Source of the DNA: Humulus lupulus
Taxonomy: Eukaryota > Streptophyta > Magnoliopsida > Rosales > Cannabaceae
Assembly (NCBI RefSeq): GCF_963169125.1
Contig: NC_084798.1
Coordinates: 198,085,481-198,149,480, forward strand
Direction of reading: 5' to 3'
DNA length: 64,000 nt
Shown here: one piece after another, positions 59,875 through 64,000 of the stretch
Layout: every line of letters starts with the position of its first letter
How positions within the stretch are numbered: the first letter of the stretch is position 1
The notes under the pieces: model-generated
The model's database searches: none
What the model was told of the DNA's origin: nothing
The model's input: the letters and a program-made list of their open reading frames with translations, nothing else
Program-made: the position numbers and the translations under genes

Positions 59875-62800
59875 CTATTGATAATAAGGTCTAAGGTGTT
59901 CGCCACTCCATGCTCGTGGTATGAGGCTCCCATCTAATCTCGCAAGTTTGTATACGTCAGGGCGGATGACTGATTCTATCTGGTATGGTCCTTCCCAGTT
60001 TGGCCCGAGTACTCCTGCTGCTGGATCTCGGGTTGCTAAGAATACGCGTCTCAATACCAGATCTCCTACTCCGAACTTTCGACTTCGAACCCTTTTATTG
60101 AAATATCTTGTGGTTCGTTGCTGGTAAGCAGCATTTCTCAGCTGAGCCTCCTCCCTTTTTTCTTCGATCAAGTCTAGGGTTTCTTCGAGCTGAGTATGAT
60201 TGGAACTTTGGTCGTAAATCTGAGTTCGAATCGTTGGAATTTCGACCTCAATGGGCAACATTGCCTCGCAGCCGTATGCTAGAGAAAATGGGGTATGTCC
60301 AGTTGATGTCCGAGCTGTAGTTCTATATCCCCAAAGGACTTGAGGTAATTCCTCAGGCCATCGTCCCTTTGCTTCTTCCAACTTTTTCTTCAAAGAACTT
60401 TTGAGAGTTTTATTAACGGCTTCGACCTGACCATTCGCCTGAGGGTCAGCCACTGATGAAAAGCTCTTTATTATGCCATTCTTGTTACAAAAGTTGGTAA
60501 ATAAGTCGCAATCAAACTGGGTTCCGTTGTCAGACAAAATCTTTCTTGGCACTCCATATCGGCATACGATGTTCTTTACCACGAAATCTAGGATCTTCTT
60601 CGAAGTTATGGTCGCCAATGGTTCAGCCTCCGTCCATTTTGTGAAGTAATCAACCACGACCACAACATACTTTACTCCTCCTTTGCCAGTTGGGAGCGAG
60701 CCTATGAGGTCGATGCCCCATACCGCAAAAGGCCATGGGGATGTCAACATGGTCAGTTCGGAAGGTGGAGCTCGGGGTATCGTGGCGAATCTCTGGCATT
60801 TGTCGCACTTTTTCACGTACTCGAAAGAGTCCGTTTTAATGGTTGGCCAGAAATATCCTTGGCGTATAATCTTCTTGGATAGGCCATGCCCCCCGGTATG
60901 GTCTCCGCAGAACCCTTCATGAATTTCTTCAATAATCTTCTTTGCCTCTGGAGGAGTTACACATCTGAGCAATGGCATGGAATACCCTCTTCTGTATAGC
61001 CTTCCGTCCAGGATGGTGTAACGAGGAAGTTGATACATTAGTTTCCGAGCCTGATTTCGATCTTTTGGAAGAATTCCATTTTCGAGATACTCAACTATCA
61101 GGCTCATCCAGGTCGGCTCTATCTCGATCATACACACATCTTCCTCGTCAGGCTCAGTAATGCTGGGTGCTGACAGGTGTTCTACGGGTACAACATTCAG
61201 CTCCTCATTTTCGGCGGAGGTGGCGAGCCGAGCTAAGGCATCTGCATTTGAGTTTTGTTCTCGGGGAACCTGTTCGATTGCATAAAACTCAAAAAAATCT
61301 AATGCGGACTTTGCCTTCTCCAGATAAGCTGCCATTTTTGTGCCACGAGCCTGGTATTCTCCCAAGATTTGATTAACCACGAGCTGGGAGTCGCTGTAGC
61401 AATGTATAGCTTTGGCCTTGAGCTCTTTTGCTATTCGTAGTCCCGCAAGTAAAGCCTCGTACTCAGCTTCATTATTAGATGCTTTAAAGCCGAACCTTAA
61501 CGCAGAGTGAAATTTGCTCCCTGCAGGAGTGATCAGAATAATTCCTGCCCCCGCTCCATTTTCATTTGACGACCTGTCGACGTAAAGTTTCCACAGCTCG
61601 TGGGCCGTGGTTGTTACCTCGTCGTCGGCTATACCGGTGCACTCCACTATGAAATCCGCCAACGCTTGTGCCTTAATGGTCGTTCTCGGATGGTAGGTGA
61701 TCTCGAACTGTCCGAGCTTAACAGCCCACTTTAGGAGTCGACCAGACGCCTCTGGTTTAGACAAGACTTGCCTTAATGGTTGATCTGTTAGTACATGGAT
61801 AGGATGTGCCTGAAAGTAAGGGCGGAGCTTGCGAGACGAGTGGATCATACTGAGGGCGAGCTTCTCCATCAGTGGATATCTTGACTCTGCCCCCAGTAAT
61901 CTTTTACTGATATAGTAGACGGGTTTCTGTATTTTCTCTTCTTCTCGAACGAGCACCGCGCTTATCGCGTGTTCGGTAGTTGAGAGGTATAGGAACAGTA
62001 CTTCTCCCGTCTCAGGCTTCGATAGGATGGGCGGTTCGGCTAAGTGCTTGTTGAGCTCCTGAAAGGCTAGCTCGCACTCATCTGTCCATTCGAACTTCTT
62101 ACTTCCTTTTAATAAGTTGAAGAATGGGAGACCGCGGTCCGTTGACTTCGAGATGAACCTGTTCAGAGCTGCCATCCTGCCAGTCAAGCTTTGAACATCT
62201 TTATGTTTCCAAGGCTAATGCATATCGATCAGGGCCTTTATTTTGTCCGGATTAGCCTCGATCCCACGAGAATTGACAATGAAACCCAGAAATTTTCCTG
62301 AAGACACCCCAAAAGTGCACTTCTGAGGATTCAACTTCATGTTGTACTTTCTGAGCACGCCAAAGTACTCTTCGAGGTCTTCAACATGGTTCTTGTTAAG
62401 TTGAGACTTTACAAGCATGTCTTCAACATAAACTTCCATGTTGTTTCCTATTTGCTCTGAGAACATCATGTTTACGAGCCGCTGGTACGTGGCTCCGGCA
62501 TTCTTGAGTCCGAATGGCATGACATTGTAGCAGTAGAGCCCTTTATCTGTGATGAAGCTCGTATGCTCTTGGTCGGGGGCGTGCATGGGAATCTGGTTAT
62601 ATCCAGAATAGGCATCCATGAACGACATCAGACCATGTCCCGCCGTGGCGTCTACGAGCTGGTCAATTCTCGGCAGGGGAAAACAGTCTTTTGGGCAGGC
62701 CTTGTTGAGGTCCGAGTAGTCAATGCACGTTCTCCACGTCCCATTGGGCTTCGGGACCAACACTGGATTGGCCACCCAGTCAGGGTAAAAAGCGTCCCTT

Positions 62801-63003
62801 ATGAAATTATTTGCTTTCAGCCTGTCCACTTCCTCCTTTAGTGCTTTCTTTCTGTCTTCATCCAGCTGCCTTCGCTTTTGCTGCTTCGGGGGAAAGCTTT
62901 TGTCTATATTCAATGCGTGGCTCGCTACATTAGGGCTTATTCCCACCATGTCAGAGTGTGACCACGCGAAGACATCCTAGTTTTTCTTCAGAAAGCAAAT
63001 TAA
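59875..63003 (-). pseudogene. pol of element C: RT, RNase H, integrase; nearly open
   Basis: One frame runs from the protease segment to the stop at 59875, interrupted by TAG near 63004, 62972 and 62216 only. RT (about 62900-62250) shows PVLVPKPNGTWRTCIDYSDL and VMPFGLKNAGATYQ, but the active site reads YVED instead of the usual Y-x-D-D. RNase H (about 61600-61200) keeps YVDRSSN, NNEAEYEALLAG and SDSQLVVNQI. The integrase zinc region (about 60930-60780) has H, H and KKCDKCQRF. The core has WGIDLIGSLP, LSDNGTQFD and GQVEAVNKTLK, so D, D and E are present. A GHTPFSLAYG motif and a GPNWEGPYQI tail follow. No chromodomain. Confidence 0.9.
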
Positions 63004-63006
63004 TTG

Positions 63007-64000
63007 CTATTTTGATTCGTCTTGGAGGTGTTTCCCGACCTTCACCTTCTTTGAGGGATCAGCTTCCTCGAGCTGAACCTCTTCGAGCTCTTCCAAAGGT
63101 TGGAGGTCAACCTTTTCCTCAATCCTCGGATCGATCTCCTCATCAATTTCTAAAACTGTCCCATCTTTATTTTGTATGACAACGAGTGCTTGAGCGCTCG
63201 TTTGTTTCTTTCCCCTCAAGGAAATGCTGTAGCACTCCCTTCCTGCCAATTGATCTCCTTTCAATGTTCCGACCCCGCTCGGAGTTGGGAACTTAAGGGC
63301 TAGATGCCTTACAGATGAAACTGCCCCCAGCCCGACCAGGGCGGGTCTCCCGAGCAATACATTGTAGGCAGATGGTAACTCTACTACCACGAACTCCATC
63401 ATCTTGGTCACCGAGACTGGATAGTCTCCCAAGGTCACAGGGAGTTCGATGGACCCCATACAGGCGGTTCCTTCTCCAGAAAAGCTGTACAAAGTGGTTG
63501 AACAAGCCTTCAGGTCGTGAAGGGAGAGTCCCATTTTCTCTAGTGTTGCTTTATAAAGAATGTTAACTGAGCTCCCATTGTCTATGAGAACTCGGCGCAC
63601 TCTTTTGTTGGCAAGCTGCAGGGTGATGACAAGTGGATCATGATGAGGGAACTGGACATGGGAGGCATCTTCCTCGGTGAAGGTTATAGGCTGAGTTTCA
63701 ACCCTTTGGCTTTTTGGTGCCCTTGGTTCGGGTTCATAAGGAGACCCGTTCCCTGTCTTCAGCTCATTCACATATCGCTTTTGAGCATTTCTACTCCCTC
63801 CTGCGAGATGAGGACCTCCCGAGATGGTTATTACGTCCTCTCCATCTATCGGCGGAGGCCTGTCTTCTTCCCGAGATCGGGAGTTATTATTCTGTGCTGC
63901 TGGAAGCGCGGCTACTCTCTGGCTGGCAGTAGTCTGTCCAGTACTCTGGTTTTTGACATACTGCCGGAAATAACCTCTCGAGATCAACCCTTCGATCTCG
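63007..64000 (-). pseudogene. gag C-terminal part and protease of element C (continues beyond window)
   Basis: The frame is already open at the window edge (EIEGLISRGYFRQYV), so the true start is outside. Residues around 63600-63550 carry the retropepsin motif VLIDNGSSVNIL with its catalytic Asp, and the flap-side and helix motifs (NVLLGRPALVGLGAV) lie near 63350. The segment upstream is typical Tat gag-protease linker. It ends at TAG (63004-63006) after an acidic stretch; pol resumes in the same frame after this stop. Confidence 0.85.

Larger units (their letters stand above)
54086..64000 (-). mobile_element. Tat-like Ty3/gypsy element C (5' end beyond the window)
   Basis: Read leftward from 64000: gag/protease, RT, RNase H and integrase in one nearly open frame, a tandem-repeat spacer, an antisense spliced gene on the + strand, a polypurine tract and a 3' LTR. 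The protease, RT and integrase style (VLIDNGSSVNIL, ACPKDCFPLPRIDQLVD, YCYNVMPFGLKNAGATYQ) and an antisense extra gene between pol and the 3' LTR fit the Tat lineage. It is the best preserved retroelement in the window, yet it has three in-frame TAG stops and an altered RT active site. Confidence 0.9.

Noticed and set aside
61167..61376. Plus-strand frames within pol of element C
   Set aside because: Complement of an intact, motif-bearing RNase H frame on the minus strand.

Overview
The window reads as a transposon-dense stretch of a eudicot plant nuclear genome. It is AT-rich, contains GT-AG introns, and almost every recognisable protein belongs to a plant transposon family: Ty3/gypsy of a Tekay/Del-like and a Tat-like lineage, an RE1-like Ty1/copia, a hAT, and a Mutator-like element (MULE). 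I see no rRNA, tRNA or CRISPR, and no convincing single-copy host gene. The species cannot be named from this sequence.

Layout. 1-10433: a decayed Ty3/gypsy element (A), + strand. Its 5' LTR is cut by the window edge, gag is split by a copia solo LTR (2924-3974), pol is ruined, and the 3' LTR has lost its last bases. 10434-26563: the 3' part of a Tat-like Ty3/gypsy element (B), + strand, interrupted by a complete hAT element (11878-16129, 8-bp target duplication) and a solo LTR (20615-22927). B carries an antisense spliced gene (19420-23883, minus) and ends in a 744-bp LTR. 26564-31854: AT-rich DNA with foldback MITEs and a short promoter-like tandem repeat. 31855-38719: an RE1-like Ty1/copia element, minus strand, with about 175-bp LTRs, split in its reverse transcriptase by a gypsy solo LTR (33092-35004). 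39616-52802: a MULE of about 13.2 kb with degenerate 51-bp terminal inverted repeats and a perfect 9-bp target duplication. It carries a minus-strand MuDR-type transposase and a tail-to-tail, multi-exon DUF1985/Ulp1-like cysteine protease gene, whose exon 6 is split by a third gypsy solo LTR (44232-46577). 54086-64000: a Tat-like element (C), minus strand, running off the right edge. Its 3' LTR, an antisense spliced gene on the + strand with its own promoter-like region, a 66-bp tandem array and a nearly open pol are visible.

Most notable. (1) The MULE is sprinkled with about 20 copies of a 13-14 base inverted-repeat motif, GGTAAC-TG-GTTACC or close variants. They lie in introns, untranslated DNA and once in the transposase coding sequence, and the motif forms a 45-bp tandem array in intron 1 of the protease gene. 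I did not see it elsewhere in the window in this form. (2) The solo LTR in the protease gene landed so that target duplication plus LTR tip spell a splice donor and acceptor, a near-perfect ready-made intron one base out of frame. (3) Both Tat-like elements carry the same antisense spliced gene, and copy C shows a TATA box and an intron ending at its start codon. (4) In-frame stops in the dead elements are mostly TAG, or TGA where TGG is expected, and many sit where a conserved Gln (CAG) or Trp (TGG) belongs. That is a deamination-like signature of silenced plant DNA.

The nesting gives an order of events: B is older than the hAT and the solo LTR inside it, the copia and the MULE are older than their inner solo LTRs, and the host gag of A is older than its copia solo LTR.
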